Positions 7,406 through 18,134 of a stretch of 64,000 nt of DNA are shown here, piece after piece. Under the pieces are notes generated by a model that worked only from the letters and a program-made list of their open reading frames with translations, was not told the origin of the DNA and ran no database searches. Position 1 is the first letter of the stretch, and every line of letters begins with the position of its first letter. The DNA is taken from NCBI GenBank assembly GCA_963826055.1, contig CAWGVO010000018.1, positions 1 through 64,000 on the forward strand. Reading direction: 5' to 3'. The position numbers and the translations under genes were made by a program. This DNA is from JBBDMC01 sp963826055. Lineage in GTDB: Bacteria > Pseudomonadota > Alphaproteobacteria > Rhizobiales > Kaistiaceae.

Positions 7406-10242
7406 GGCCAAGGACAACCAGGTCGGGCCATGGTGCGCCGCACCTCAGCAGGCGCAACGCGATCAAGGCGCTGGCGGGCGGCGTTGCAGTTGGCCTCGCC
7501 GGATGCTCCCGTCCGGACGAAGAGATCGTTCCCTACGTCGACATGCCGGAACGCCTTGTCCCGGGTGTACCTCTGCGCTTTGCCACGACGCTGGAACTGT
7601 CGGGCTACGGACGTGGCGCCCTCGCCACGTCCATCGAAGGCCGACCGATCAAGATCGAGGGAAATCCGCGCCATCCGGCGAGTCTGGGCTCGACCGACGT
7701 TTTCATGCAGGCAGAGGTGCTGTCGCTCTACGATCCGGATCGCGCCCAGGCCGTGGCAGGGCCCGGCGGCATAGCGTCGTGGGACGCCTTTGCCACCGCG
7801 CTTCGCGATCAAGTTGACATGGAGAGGGGGCGCGATGGCGCCGGCCTGCGCCTCCTCTCGGGACGGGTGACGTCACCGACGTTGCAACGACAGATCGCTG
7901 GTTTGTTGCAGGCCTTCCCGAAAGCGAAATGGCATCGCTATGAGCCGGTCTCCGACGATGCCGAGCGCGCCGGAACGACCCGGGCCTTCGGCCGCCCGCT
8001 GACAGCGCTGCCCCGGATCGGCGACGCCGGAGTCGTCCTCAGCCTGGACTGCGATTTTCTGGGTGCCGGCCCGGACCAGATCCGAAACGCCCGCAATTTT
8101 TCCAGGGCGCGTGGCGCTGACGGCGGCGCCGAGTCGTTTCTCCGCCTCTATGCCGCGGAGCCCGCCTGGTCCCTGACCGGCGCGGCCGCCGACCACCGCT
8201 TGGCGGTCCGGCCGGAACTCATAGCCAACGTCGCCATCGCCATCGGTGCGGCGTTGCGCAACGAGAGTGCCGATATCGCCCTTCCCGACGAAGCGGTCGC
8301 ATTCGCGAGGAACGCTGCCGAAGATCTCCGCAGGCGGAACGGTCGCGCCTTGGTCCTTGTCGGCCCGCGCCAGCCCGCCGAAGTTCATGCCCTGGGCCAC
8401 TGGATCAACGGCGTCCTCGATGCGCCTGTCGACCTGATCGAGCCGGTCGATGCGGCCTCCGAAAGCCACGCAGAGGCCTTGACGGCTCTGGCCAACGACA
8501 TCGGCGACGGCTCTGTCGAAACGCTGGTTATCATTGGCGCCAATCCGGCCTATGACGCGGCCGGCGCGCTTGGCCTCGCGGACGCAATCGCTACGGTGCC
8601 CTTCAGCGCCCACCTCGGGCTTCACGCCAACGAGACCGCGGCGCGCTGCGTCTGGCGGCTTCCCCTGTCGCACCCATTGGAGAGTTGGTCGGACCTTCGG
8701 GCGATCGATGGCACGGCGAGCATCGTCCAGCCGTTGATCCGTCCCCTCTATGACACCCGAACGGCGCACGACCTTGTGGCCATGATGAACGGGAGCCTCG
8801 ATCCATCGTCCTACGATCTCGTGCGCGCGACATGGCAGAGCCAGACCGGCGCATCCGATTTCGAAGCGTGGTGGCGCAGCGCTCTCGAGGCCGGCGTCAT
8901 CGACGGCAGCCGCGCGACGCCAGTTTCCGCGACGCCCCGCTTCTCGCAGCCTGCCCCGGCGCCGCAACCGCAGCAGGCCGTTCTCTGCCTGTCGCCAGAT
9001 CCAGCGGTGTGGGATGGCCGCTACGCCAACAACGCGTGGCTGCAGGAATGCGCCCGGCCGTTCACCAAGCAGGTTTGGGGCAACAGCCTGCACGTATCGC
9101 GGAATGACGCTCAACGGTTGGGCGTGAACGACGGCGACGTCCTTCGGTTGGAGACCCACGGCGCGACGGTCGAAGGGCCGGCGCATGTGAGCGACGGCCA
9201 GGCCGACGGTGTCCTTGCCGCTCACCTCGGTCACGGCCGCACGAAAGCCGGTGCTATTGGCGATGGTGCCGGGTTTGATCTTTTCCCCATTCGCCCGCGC
9301 GATGATCCGTGGCTGGTCGCCGACCTCAAGGTTTCTGCGACCGGACGGCAGCAGACCGTGCCGACGCTGCAGGGGCAATTCGATCTCGACGGCGAGGCCG
9401 ACGAGCTGCTGCCCAACCTGTCGCTTGCCGAACTCGCGGCAGGAAACCTCGGCGAGCCGTTCGCACAGGGACCCCTGCCGACCCTTTACCCGCCCCGCCA
9501 CTACGACACCTACGCCTGGGCCATGGTCATCGACGCCGGCGCCTGCGTCGGCTGCAACGCCTGCGTCGTCGCCTGCCAATCGGAGAACAACGTACCCGTC
9601 GTCGGGCCGGACGAGGTACTTGCCGGCCGCGATATGCATTGGCTTCGCATCGATGCTTACTGGTCGACGCCGGAGCGCTTCCAGGGCTTCCAACCGGTGC
9701 CGTGCATGCACTGCGAGGACGCTCCCTGCGAGCCGGTGTGCCCGGTCGGGGCGTCGGTTCACGACGGCGAGGGCCTGAACGTCCAGGTGTACAATCGCTG
9801 CATTGGAACCCGTTTTTGCCAGGCCAACTGCCCGTACAAGGTCCGGCGCTTCAACTTCTTCGGTTACGCCGACGGGCAGGAGTACGCCAACCTCGGCGAC
9901 CCGCCGGTTGCCGCCCACAACAATCCCGACGTCACCGTGCGCCAGCGCGGTGTCATGGAGAAATGCACTTACTGCACGCAGAGGATAAGCCGGGCCCGCC
10001 GTCAGGCGGAGAAGGAGGAACGCCGGATCGCCGAGGGCGAGGTCGTGACCGCGTGCCAGGCGGCGTGTCCGACCGAAGCGATCCATTTCGGTGACCTGAA
10101 CAGGTCCGACTCCACCGTCAACGACCTGCGCCAGGCGCCACGTCACTACGCGCTGCTCGGCCACCTTGGCACGCGCCCGCGCACCACATACCTGGCGCCG
10201 CTGCGCAATCCCAATCCCGCCTGGCGTGGTGGTCCGGCATGA
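7402..10242 (+). CDS. actB: Alternative complex III molybdopterin-like/Fe-S subunit ActB
   Basis: ActB is a fusion of a molybdopterin-oxidoreductase-like domain, which carries no cofactor in characterised ACIII, and a C-terminal ferredoxin domain. The N-terminus has a twin-arginine signal (RRNAIKALAGG) followed by GLAGC, so export by Tat with lipid attachment is possible. The C-terminal 250 residues carry four cysteine clusters: CVGCNACVVAC, CMHCEDAPCEPVCP, CIGTRFCQANCP and CTYC with CQAACP, enough for three 4Fe-4S and one 3Fe-4S centre. The length of 946 residues is normal. The start overlaps actA and the stop overlaps actC. Confidence 0.92.
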   Translation: MRPRTTRSGHGAPHLSRRNAIKALAGGVAVGLAGCSRPDEEIVPYVDMPERLVPGVPLRFATTLELSGYGRGALATSIEGRPIKIEGNPRHPASLGSTDVFMQAEVLSLYDPDRAQAVAGPGGIASWDAFATALRDQVDMERGRDGAGLRLLSGRVTSPTLQRQIAGLLQAFPKAKWHRYEPVSDDAERAGTTRAFGRPLTALPRIGDAGVVLSLDCDFLGAGPDQIRNARNFSRARGADGGAESFLRLYAAEPAWSLTGAAADHRLAVRPELIANVAIAIGAALRNESADIALPDEAVAFARNAAEDLRRRNGRALVLVGPRQPAEVHALGHWINGVLDAPVDLIEPVDAASESHAEALTALANDIGDGSVETLVIIGANPAYDAAGALGLADAIATVPFSAHLGLHANETAARCVWRLPLSHPLESWSDLRAIDGTASIVQPLIRPLYDTRTAHDLVAMMNGSLDPSSYDLVRATWQSQTGASDFEAWWRSALEAGVIDGSRATPVSATPRFSQPAPAPQPQQAVLCLSPDPAVWDGRYANNAWLQECARPFTKQVWGNSLHVSRNDAQRLGVNDGDVLRLETHGATVEGPAHVSDGQADGVLAAHLGHGRTKAGAIGDGAGFDLFPIRPRDDPWLVADLKVSATGRQQTVPTLQGQFDLDGEADELLPNLSLAELAAGNLGEPFAQGPLPTLYPPRHYDTYAWAMVIDAGACVGCNACVVACQSENNVPVVGPDEVLAGRDMHWLRIDAYWSTPERFQGFQPVPCMHCEDAPCEPVCPVGASVHDGEGLNVQVYNRCIGTRFCQANCPYKVRRFNFFGYADGQEYANLGDPPVAAHNNPDVTVRQRGVMEKCTYCTQRISRARRQAEKEERRIAEGEVVTACQAACPTEAIHFGDLNRSDSTVNDLRQAPRHYALLGHLGTRPRTTYLAPLRNPNPAWRGGPA

Positions 10243-11609
10243 CCGCCGCAGGCACCCGGGTGGCGCCGCGCGAGCGCTGGACGGAGCCCGGCGGACGCAA
10301 CGACGATGCCGTCAACAACCTCGTCACCCGGCCGCTGTTGCGGCGGGGTGACTTCGCGTGGCGGGCATGGTGGATCGGCTTCGCCGCAAGCGCTGCTCTC
10401 ACGGCGACGATGGTGGTGTCGGCGAGCTGGTTGCTGATCCAGGGCGTTGGCGTATGGGGAAACAATACCACCGTCGTGTGGGGCTTTCCGCTGGCCAACT
10501 ACGTCTGGTGGATCGGGATCGGCAATGCCGGCACCCTGATCTCGTCGTTGCTGCTGCTTACCCGCCAGCGCTGGCGCGCGTCGATCAACCGCTTCGCGGA
10601 GGCGATGACGCTGTTCGCGGCCGGGATCGCCGGGCTCTTTCCGATCCTGCACCTCGGCCGGCCGATGTATTTCTATTGGCTGACCCCGTACCCGAACACG
10701 ATGGCGCTCTGGCCACAGTGGCGCAGCGCCCTCATCTGGGATTTCTGGGCGATCCTCAGCTACATCCTTTTCTCGATCATTTTCTGGTACGTCGGTCTGA
10801 TACCGGACCTCGCCACCATGCGCGACCGGGCGGCGAAGCGCTGGCAACAGAAATTGTTCGGTGCCTTCGCCCTCGGCTGGCGCGGGTCGGCGCGCCACTG
10901 GCATGTTTACGAGACCTATCACACGACGATGGCGGCGCTCGCGGTGCCGCTGGTGGTGTCGCTGCACAGCGTCGTCGGTCTCGACTTCGCGGCGAGCCTC
11001 ATGCCCGGTTGGGCGGAGACGATCTTCCCGCCGTACTTCGTCGTCGGCGCCATGTACTCGGGCTTCGCCATGGTCGTCGTGCTGGCGGCGCTCGTCCGCT
11101 GGGGCTTCCGGATGGAAGCGATCATCACGCCTGGCCACTTTGCCGTGATGGCGAAGGTCATGCTCATGGCGGCCACGATCATGGGTCTTTCGTATGCGAC
11201 GGAATGGTTCGCCGCCTGGTATGGCGGCCGTGCCGCCGAGCGGTCTCTCGTCGGTTTCTTTTTCACCGGGGCCTATGCGCCGATGTACTGGGCGATGTTG
11301 CTGTGCAACGTCGCCATCCCGCAGGCGTTCTGGTTTCGCGCCGTCAGGCGCCGGATCTGGCTGGTGGTGCTTATCGCAATCGTGATCAACGTCGGGATGT
11401 GGCTGGAACGCATCCTGATCGTGTGGAACACGCTGTCCTACGCGACTCTTCCCAGCATGCGGCGGCTTTTCCTGCCGACGATTTGGGATTGGACGCTGCT
11501 CCTCGGCTCCCTCGGCTTCTTCGCGCTGCTGTTTCTCGTCTTCGTCCGCGTCGTACCCGTGGTGTCCATGCACGAAGTTCGTCGCCTTCTGCGCGAGGGG
11601 CCGGCATGA
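10239..11609 (+). CDS. actC: Alternative complex III quinol-binding membrane subunit ActC (NrfD family)
   Basis: A 456-residue polytopic protein with about ten hydrophobic segments, including AWWIGFAASAALTATMVVSA and YVWWIGIGNAGTLISSLLLL. The conserved HLGRP and WHVYETYHTT stretches fit the ACIII NrfD-type subunit that oxidises quinol. It transfers electrons to ActB and ActA. The ATG overlaps the actB stop by four bases, and the actD start overlaps its own stop. The frame is intact. Confidence 0.92.
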   Translation: MTAAGTRVAPRERWTEPGGRNDDAVNNLVTRPLLRRGDFAWRAWWIGFAASAALTATMVVSASWLLIQGVGVWGNNTTVVWGFPLANYVWWIGIGNAGTLISSLLLLTRQRWRASINRFAEAMTLFAAGIAGLFPILHLGRPMYFYWLTPYPNTMALWPQWRSALIWDFWAILSYILFSIIFWYVGLIPDLATMRDRAAKRWQQKLFGAFALGWRGSARHWHVYETYHTTMAALAVPLVVSLHSVVGLDFAASLMPGWAETIFPPYFVVGAMYSGFAMVVVLAALVRWGFRMEAIITPGHFAVMAKVMLMAATIMGLSYATEWFAAWYGGRAAERSLVGFFFTGAYAPMYWAMLLCNVAIPQAFWFRAVRRRIWLVVLIAIVINVGMWLERILIVWNTLSYATLPSMRRLFLPTIWDWTLLLGSLGFFALLFLVFVRVVPVVSMHEVRRLLREGPA

Positions 11610-12125
11610 GGAACGTCATCGTCGCCGAATTTGTAGAAGCCGGCACCTTTCTCGAGGCCGCCAGGAGGGCGCGGGGCGAGGCGCGTCTGGTCGACGCATA
11701 CACGCCGTTTCCGGTTGAAGGAATGGATGAACTCCTCGCCGAGCCGTCCCGGGTGAGGGTCGCCATGTTCATGGGCGGCGCGCTGGTGGCCGCGTGCGCC
11801 TACGGAACCGAGTGGTACAGCGCGGTCGTCAACTATCCGATCAACAGCGGTGGCCGGCCGCTCCACTCGTGGCCCGCCTTCATGCTGGTGCCATTCGCGA
11901 TCGGAATACTGTCGGCCGCGGTGTGCGGTTTCGCCGCGATGATGGTCGAGACGGGCCTGCCGCGCCTTCATCATCCGTTGTTCGAGATCGCCGGATTTCG
12001 AGCGCGCCAGCCAGGACCGCTTTGTGCTCTTGTTGCAGGCACCTGATGAGCGCCGCGAACGCCAGGCGCTGCTTGATCTCCTGACGTCGGCAGGCGCCCG
12101 AGACGTCCGTGAGGTGGCAACGTGA
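11606..12125 (+). CDS. actD: Alternative complex III subunit ActD (DUF3341; one frameshift)
   Basis: The product starts MRNVIVAEFVEAGTF, has two membrane helices around RVRVAMFMGGALVAACAYG and WPAFMLVPFAIGILSAAVCG, and belongs to DUF3341. As written the frame stops at 12046. Removing one T near 11996 (GGATTTCGAG) gives a continuous GFERASQDRFVLLLQAPDE and a normal end at 12125, where the stop overlaps the GTG start of actE. Its precise role in ACIII is not assigned; it sits beside ActC in solved structures. Confidence 0.85.
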
Positions 12126-12641
12126 AAGCCCTGATCGTCCTGGCGCTCGCCGTCACCCTTGCGGGCTGCGACCTCAGCATGGCCCGGCAGAAGCGGTACG
12201 ACACCTATGCGGCGGCCGGGTTCTGGCGCGACGGGGCCGCGGCGCGTCCTCTCCCGGCGCATGTTGTCGCCGAAGGCGACACGGCGCGCGCCGAACAGCT
12301 TGTTCATCCACCTCGGGTCACGCCGGAGCTTGTTGTACGCGGGCGCGAGCGCTTCGACATCTTCTGCTCGCCCTGCCACGGGTTTGCGGGGGACGGCGAC
12401 GGCATTGTGGTGCAGCGAGGCTTTCCGGCGCCACCGTCATTATCACAGCGATCGCTTGCGGTCGGCGCCGGCCTCGCACTTCATGGACGTGATCACCAAC
12501 GGCTACGGCGCGATGTATTCGTACGCCGCGCGGGTTCCGCCGCGCGATCGCTGGGCGATTGTGGCCTACATCCGCGCGCTGCAATTGCAGCGGCACGCCA
12601 CGCTGGCGCTCGCACCCGAAGCGAAGGCCAAGCTGCCATGA
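12122..12641 (+). CDS. actE: Alternative complex III monohaem cytochrome lipoprotein ActE (one frameshift)
   Basis: The GTG start at 12122 overlaps the actD stop. A lipoprotein signal ends in TLAGC, and FDIFCSPCHGFAGDGDG gives one CXXCH haem site. The frame slips near 12440. Dropping one T restores PPSYHSDRL and then FMDVITNGYGAMYSYA and PPRDRWAIVAYIRALQ, both hallmarks of ActE. It is the membrane-anchored cytochrome c that probably passes electrons to the caa3 oxidase encoded just downstream. The stop overlaps the actF ATG. Confidence 0.87.
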
Positions 12642-13693
12642 CGGTGCGCCAGCCTTCCAATACCTGGGCGACCGTCGCCGCGGCGGCGGGACTGGTCGTA
12701 TTTGTGGGGATAGGGGTCGCGGTCCCCCGCGCCGCAGCCGGAGGGTGGCTGGTCGGGCTTGTCTGCGTGGTCGGTGTGCCGCTCGGCAGTCTGGCCCTCT
12801 TGATAATTCATGGGCTCACCGGCGGTCGCTGGGGTATTGGAATGCGTCCGGTGCTGCTGCCTGCGGCCGCGGCCATCCCGGTCGTGGCGATCTTCTTCGT
12901 GCCCCTGTTGGTTGTCCCGGGGCTCATTTTTCCATGGGCACGTCCCTTCGCGGGTGTTTCGCAAAGCGTCGCCGACATCTACCTGAACGCTCCTTCGTTC
13001 GCGGCTCGCACAGCCGTTGCGCTGGCCGGTTGGTGCGGTCTGGCCCTCATGCTCCCGCGCTTGCGGTCGGGCGCCGGCCGGGTCCTGTCGGCGTGCGGAA
13101 TGATCTTCTACGCCTTGAGCATCAGCGTTGTCGCGGTCGACTGGATCCTGTCGACCGAACCGACGTTCGTTTCGACGTCGTTCGGCGCGAGCCTTGCCAT
13201 TGCCGAGATCGCGGCGGCGCTGGCCTTCGCCGCCCTGTTCGCACCATTCGCTCACAGGGCAGGGCGTGGTCGCGCGATCTCGCCGGTCTGTTGCTCGCGG
13301 CAGTCCTCGGCCTGACTTACATCGACTTCATGGCCGTGCTCATCCTCTGGTACGGCGACATTCCCGACAAGGTATCCTGGCTGGTCGAACGCACGGAGGC
13401 GCCATGGGCGGCGTTGACGGTCGCGGCCCTGATGCTGACGTCGCGTGGTACCCGCCACCATGCTTCTGTTCGCTCGCATGCGAAGCAGCCCAATGGGCGT
13501 GCGCGCTGCCGGGGCGCTCGTGCTCTGTGGCCTCACGATCTACGTCATTGTGCTGGTTGCGCCGCCATTTGGCGTGTGGGCGATTGCGGCAGGTGTCGCT
13601 GCCAACGTTGCCTTTGCGGGAATGGTGTTCGCAGCGGCAATTTTCCTGGCAGGGCGCCGGGGACGGCCGCTGCAGAGGTGGGCCGATGCCTGA
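12638..13693 (+). CDS. actF: Alternative complex III membrane subunit ActF (two frameshifts)
   Basis: ActF is the second large membrane subunit, related to ActC. Hydrophobic segments continue across three frames: TWATVAAAAGLVVFVGIGVA and the segment around VVAIFFVPLLVVPG in the first, LTYIDFMAVLILWYGDIPDK in the second (after a slip near 13255), and ALVLCGLTIYVIVLVAPPFG in the third (after a slip near 13450). The joined length of about 350 residues is a little short of the family norm but complete at both ends. ATG at 12638 overlaps the actE stop. Given the same kind of breaks in neighbours, the slips are probably sequence errors. Confidence 0.82.
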
Positions 13694-14070
13694 CCGGCCA
13701 AGCCTCAAGTCGACCGAGGTGTCGGCGCGGCAGCCGCTATCTGGTCGCGCTCGGCGTCGTGCTGCTGATCGCAACGGCAATGGGCGGCCTGTGGGGCTTG
13801 TTCTCTGTCGAGGTGCCGAAGGGGAATCCGCCAGCACCGGCGACTTTTCCATCGCCTCAACTCGAAGCGGACCCCGCCGCCGAACTGAAGCGGGTGGAGG
13901 CGGACCAGACAGGGCGCCTCGCCGGCTACCGCTGGGTCGATCGCGACAAGCGGATCGTCGCCATCCCGATCGACCGGGCCATGGCAATCGAGGCCGCGCG
14001 CGGTGCCGATGCTTTTGCTCCGATCGACACCCTGGAGCAGGGGGCGAAGACGAACGGGGGCGGCCCATGA
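13686..14070 (+). CDS. Small single-TM protein of the ACIII/caa3 cluster (one frameshift)
   Basis: ATG at 13686 overlaps the actF stop. After a slip near 13735 the protein has one membrane helix (YLVALGVVLLIATAMGGLWG) and a periplasmic tail ending in DKRIVAIPIDRAMAIEAARG. A short protein with an RI.IPI.RAM element is, as I recall, often encoded between respiratory complexes and SCO1 in such clusters. A role as assembly factor or small subunit is possible but unproven. The stop overlaps the SCO1 start (ATGA at 14067). Confidence 0.6.
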
Positions 14071-14850
14071 AGCGGATCCTCCTCGCTACCTTGCTGTTGT
14101 GGCCGACGAGCGGCCTCGCCGGCATTTCCTCAGCCGATCTCGACGCCGTCCGGGTCGATGCGCAGCCGAACGCCGCGTTGCCCCTGACGGCTTCATTTGT
14201 CGACGAGGGCGGAAAGACCGTCACACTCGGCAATTCGCTCGGCGGGGTACCGGGGATTTTGGTCTTCGCCGACTACACCTGCACAGAACCTGTGCGGCCC
14301 GATTGTGGCGTTCGCGGCCGGCGGGCTCGAAAAGGCGAGCCTGACTCCCGGCCGCGACTATCACCTGATCGTCATCGGCATCGATCCGAAGGACAGTCTC
14401 GCCGCCGCCGAGGAAATGAAGCGATCCCGCGTCGGCGTTGGCACGCCGCTCGCCAAGGCGTCGATATTCCTGCGCGGCGACCAGGCGGCCGTCGACACGA
14501 TGACCGCAGCCGCCGGCTACCACTACACCTACGACAAGGAGCACGACCAGTTCGCCCATCCGGCCGCGGCTTATGTGCTGACCGCCGACGGCCATGTCGC
14601 GCGCGTACTGGCAGGGATCGGCCTCGACGGGGTCGATTTTCGCCTGGCGCTGGTCGATGCCGGCAAAGGCAAGGTCGGCACGTTCGTCGATCAGGTCCGG
14701 CTGCGCTGCTATGGCTTCGATCCTGCGTTGGGCATCTACACGGAGAACATCTCCCGGATCCTGGCCGCCGGCTGCCTGGGCACAGTCGCTGCGCTTGGTG
14801 GCGGCATTCTCCTGATGGTGCTGAAGATGCGGCGAAGGGAGGCGACATGA
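14067..14850 (+). CDS. SCO1/SenC family copper chaperone (one frameshift)
   Basis: SCO proteins deliver copper to the CuA site of cytochrome oxidase subunit II. A signal peptide (MKRILLATLLLWPTSGLAG) is followed by a thioredoxin-like fold. The copper-binding CxxxC is CTNLC near residue 75 once an extra G near 14286 is ignored. The third ligand is probably the histidine in FAHPAAAYVLT. A C-terminal membrane helix (ILAAGCLGTVAALGGGILLM) is an addition to the usual N-terminal anchor. It lies directly before coxB, its expected client, with ATGA overlap. Confidence 0.85.
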
Positions 14851-15791
14851 GCCCCTTCAGCATCGTGTCGGACGTCTCCAGGCACGGCGAGTTCGATCGA
14901 CCACCTGTTTTTCTGGCTCGTGGCATTGTCCACCGCCATCGTCGTCGTCGTTTTCGGTCTCGTTATCGGCTTCAGCATCCGTTACCGCCGCGGTTCCCTG
15001 GCGAAACGTGGCCAACTGCCCCGGTTCATCCGTCGGGAACTGGAGATCGGGTGGACGGCGGCGACGTTCTTCCTGTTCCTGTTCATCTTCTGGTGGGCGG
15101 CCGCCAACCAGCTTCGGCGCGCTCGACCACCCGACGCGAACGCGCTCGACATCCACGTCGTCGCCAAGCAGTGGATGTGGAAGGTGCAGCAGCCGAACGG
15201 CGTGCGCGAGATCAACGAGATCCATGCGCCGATCGGACGCCGGTGCGCTGGTCATGACCTCGCAGGACGTGATCCACAGCATGTTCCTGCCGGCGTTGCG
15301 CATCAAGCAGGACGTGCTGCCAGACCGCTACCACCTATCTCTGGTTCAACGCCGACAAGCCGGGCATCTATCACCTGCTATGCGCCGAATTCTGCGGCAC
15401 CGAACATTCGCGCATGACCGGGCGGCTTCGTGCTGATGACGCCCGGCCGACTACGCGCGCTGGATTGCCGCCGCAGCCGGCCAGCGCCAGGCCTCGCCGC
15501 GCAGGGCGAGAAGCTGTTCCGCTCGCTCGGCTGCTCGGGCTGTCACGGTGCCAATTCCAGCGTGCACGCGCCCGATCTCGACGGCGTCTACGGCCGCCAG
15601 GTGCACCTCGCGGACGGCCGCGTCGTCACGGCCGACGAAGCCTATCTCCGCGATTCCATCCTGCAGCCGGGTGACGACTGTCGTCGCCGGCTATCCAGCC
15701 GATAATGCCGAGCTTCAAGGCCAGGTCGAGCGAGGACCAGCTTGTCAGGCTGATCGCCTATCTCAAATCGCTGGCGACCGCCGACTGGTGA
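14847..15791 (+). CDS. coxB: caa3-type cytochrome c oxidase subunit II with fused cytochrome c (several frameshifts)
   Basis: Two N-terminal membrane helices (the second TAATFFLFLFIFWWAA) precede a CuA domain with SQDVIHSMFLPALRIKQD and the ligand set CAEFCGTEHSRM. A C-terminal cytochrome c domain follows (GEKLFRSLGCSGCHGANSS), so this is the caa3 form, which takes electrons from a membrane donor. The product is split over all three frames with slips near 14896, 15236-15260, 15332, 15418, 15443 and later, nearly all explained by one extra base. The functional residues read through perfectly. The end at 15791 is inferred from QLVRLIAYLKSLATADW. Confidence 0.85.
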
Positions 15792-15812
15792 ACGAGCAAT
15801 GGACGAGCGCCA

Positions 15813-17502
15813 ATGACCGACATTCCGCTCGACCGTGTGCCCGGCGAGACCGCTCGAGAACGTCCTATCTTGAGGAAGGCCACACCCTTGCGTCGTGGCT
15901 GCTGACCACCGACCACAAGCGCATCGCCATCCTCTATGCCCTGTCGATCACCGTCTTCTTTTTCATCGGCGGCATCGCAATCGGGATCGTGCGGCTCGAA
16001 CTGCTGACCCCGCACGGCCGATATCGTGAGCGACGAGCACTACAACCGGCTGTTCACGCTGCACGGCATCGTCATGGTCTGGTTCTTCCTGGTGCCGTCG
16101 ATCCCGACCACCTTCGGCAATTTCCTGCTGCCGATGATGATCGGCGCGCAAGGACGTCGCCTTTCCGCGGCTCAATCTGATGTCGTGGTACATTTTCGTC
16201 ATCGGCGCGGCGTTCACGATCTATGTGCATCATCGCCGGCGGCGTCGACACCGGGTGGACGTTCTACACGCCGCTGTCGACGCTCTATCTCCAACGGCAA
16301 CGTGATCGCCGCCGCCGCCGGTGTCTTCATCGTCGGCTTTTCGTCGATCGCCACCGGCATCAATTTCATCGCCACGACCCACATGCTGCGGGCGCCGGGC
16401 ATGACCTGGCGCCGGCTGCCGCTGTTCGTCTGGGCGATCTACGCCACCAGCCTGGTCATGGTGCTGGCGACGCCGGTGCTGGCCATGTCGCTGCTGCTGG
16501 TGATGGCGGAGCGACTGCTCGGCATGCCGATCTTCAACCCCGCCAACGGCGGCGACCCGCTGCTGTTCCAGCACCTGTTCTGGTTCTACAGCCACCCGGC
16601 GGTCTACATCATGATCTTGCCGGCGATGGGCGTCGTCTCGGAGGTCTTCGCCTGCTTCGCGCGCCGGCGCATCTTCGGCTACACCGCGATGGTCTACGCG
16701 ATGCTGGCCATCGCGGTGATCGGCTTCATGGTCTGGGGCCACCACATGTTCGTGTCCGGCCAGTCGCAGTACGCCAATCTGGTGTTCTCGTTCCTGTCCT
16801 TCGTCGTGGCGGTGCCGTCGGCGATCAAGGTGTTCAACTGGACGGCGACGCTCTATCGCGGCCAGATCATCGTTCGAGGCGCCGATGCTCTACGCGATGG
16901 GCTTCCTCGGCCTGTTCACCATCGGCGGCCTGACCGGGCTGTTCCTCGCCTCGGTGCCGATCGATATTCACGTCACCGACACTTATTTCGTCGTCGCGCA
17001 TTTCCATTTCATCATGGTGGGCGGCACGCGTCTCGGCGTTCTTCGCCGCGCTGCATTTCTGGTGGCCGAAGATCACCGGCCGGCTGTATCCCGAACAGCT
17101 GGGCGCGCTTCGGCGCGATGGCGACCTTTCTCGGCTTCATCGTGACGTTCCTGCCGCAGTTCATCATGGGCTATGCGGGCATGCCGCGGCGCTATCACGT
17201 CTATCCGCCGCAGTTTCAGGTCTGGCACGTGATTTCGACGGTCGGGCGCCATGATCCTGGCGGTCGCCTACCTGTTGCCGCTTTTCTACCTGACCTGGTC
17301 GCTGCGGCTACGGCAAGCGGGCGGGCCGCAACCCGTGGCACGCGACCGGCCTGGAATGGCAGACGTCCTCGCCGCCGCCGAAGGAAAATTTCGACGGCAG
17401 ATCCCCGCGTCGTCCGAAGGCCCTTACCAGTACCACCCGGAGGATGAGACCGGCGGCGACAACGAAAGCCACCCGTTCCGACCGCAGGGCCAAATGTCAT
17501 GA
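15813..17502 (+). CDS. coxA: A2-type cytochrome c oxidase subunit I (many frameshifts)
   Basis: This is the haem-copper catalytic subunit that reduces O2 and pumps protons. Twelve helices can be followed across frames. Key motifs are LHGIVMVWFF (haem a His), FWFYSHPAVYIMILPAM (CuB His and cross-linked Tyr), GHHMFVSGQSQYAN (two CuB His) and VAHFHFIMVGG (haem ligands). YSHPAV in place of GHPEV marks the A2 subfamily, which lacks the D-channel glutamate and uses the YS pair. About a dozen one-base insertions (for example near 16150, 16226, 16288, 16871, 17110, 17248, 17309) break the frame. The stop overlaps coxC. Confidence 0.87.
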
Positions 17503-18134
17503 GTGAGCGCCCCGCGGCCTTGCGCGAACCCTGGCCGTCGCTCACGCGTCAGCGCGAGGCCGTTTCGTTCGGCGTGTGGGTATTTCTGGCGAGCGAGGTC
17601 CTGTTCTTCGGCGGCCTGTTCGTCGGCTACACGATCTACCGCAACCTCTATCCCGATGCGTTCAGGATCGCCTCGCGCGAGACCGATATCGTCTATGGCA
17701 TCCTCAATACCGCTATCCTGATGACGAGCAGCCTGACCATGGCCGTTGCGGTGCGGGCTGCCGACGCGCGCTTCCGGCGGATGACCTTGTGGTGCCTGGC
17801 GGCAACTGCGGCGTTCGGACACAGCCTTTCTCGTCGTCAAGGGGCTTCGAGTATCACGAGGACCTGGTCAAGCATGCTGCCGGGCCCGTCGTTTGCCTTG
17901 TCGCCACCGGCCGCCCAGATCTTCTTCACCCTCTATTGGATCATGACCGGCGTGCACGCCGTTCACCTGACCGTCGGTATCGGCGTCGTGGCAACGCTGG
18001 TGGTGCAGACATGGCGGCGCGTCCTCCCGATCGAGGCAACGACCTTCGAAGGAGCCGCGCTCTACTGGCATCTCGTCGACATCATCTGGGTGGTTCTGTT
18101 GCCACTGCTCTACCTGGTGGGGCGCGCGCAATGA
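17499..18134 (+). CDS. coxC: Cytochrome c oxidase subunit III (compensating frameshifts)
   Basis: Several helices are present, with SFGVWVFLASEVLFFGGLFV at the start, QIFFTLYWIMTGVHAVHLTV in the middle and YWHLVDIIWVVLLPLLYLV at the end, all typical of subunit III. Between about 17815 and 17880 the frame is wrong. The neighbouring frame there gives KGFEYHEDLVKHAAG, which is the expected sequence, so two opposite slips cancel and the overall frame survives. The start overlaps the coxA stop and the stop overlaps coxD (ATGA). Confidence 0.88.
   Translation: MSERPAALREPWPSLTRQREAVSFGVWVFLASEVLFFGGLFVGYTIYRNLYPDAFRIASRETDIVYGILNTAILMTSSLTMAVAVRAADARFRRMTLWCLAATAAFGHSLSRRQGASSITRTWSSMLPGPSFALSPPAAQIFFTLYWIMTGVHAVHLTVGIGVVATLVVQTWRRVLPIEATTFEGAALYWHLVDIIWVVLLPLLYLVGRAQ

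Noticed and set aside
7873..10164. A 763-codon open frame on the minus strand opposite actB
   Set aside because: It is antisense to a clearly conserved gene, has no recognisable family and no ribosome site. Long antisense frames are expected at this GC content.
15000..17400. Programmed frameshifting in coxA and coxB
   Set aside because: The slips are too many, lie at unrelated sequences, lack slippery heptamers and also affect neighbouring unrelated genes.
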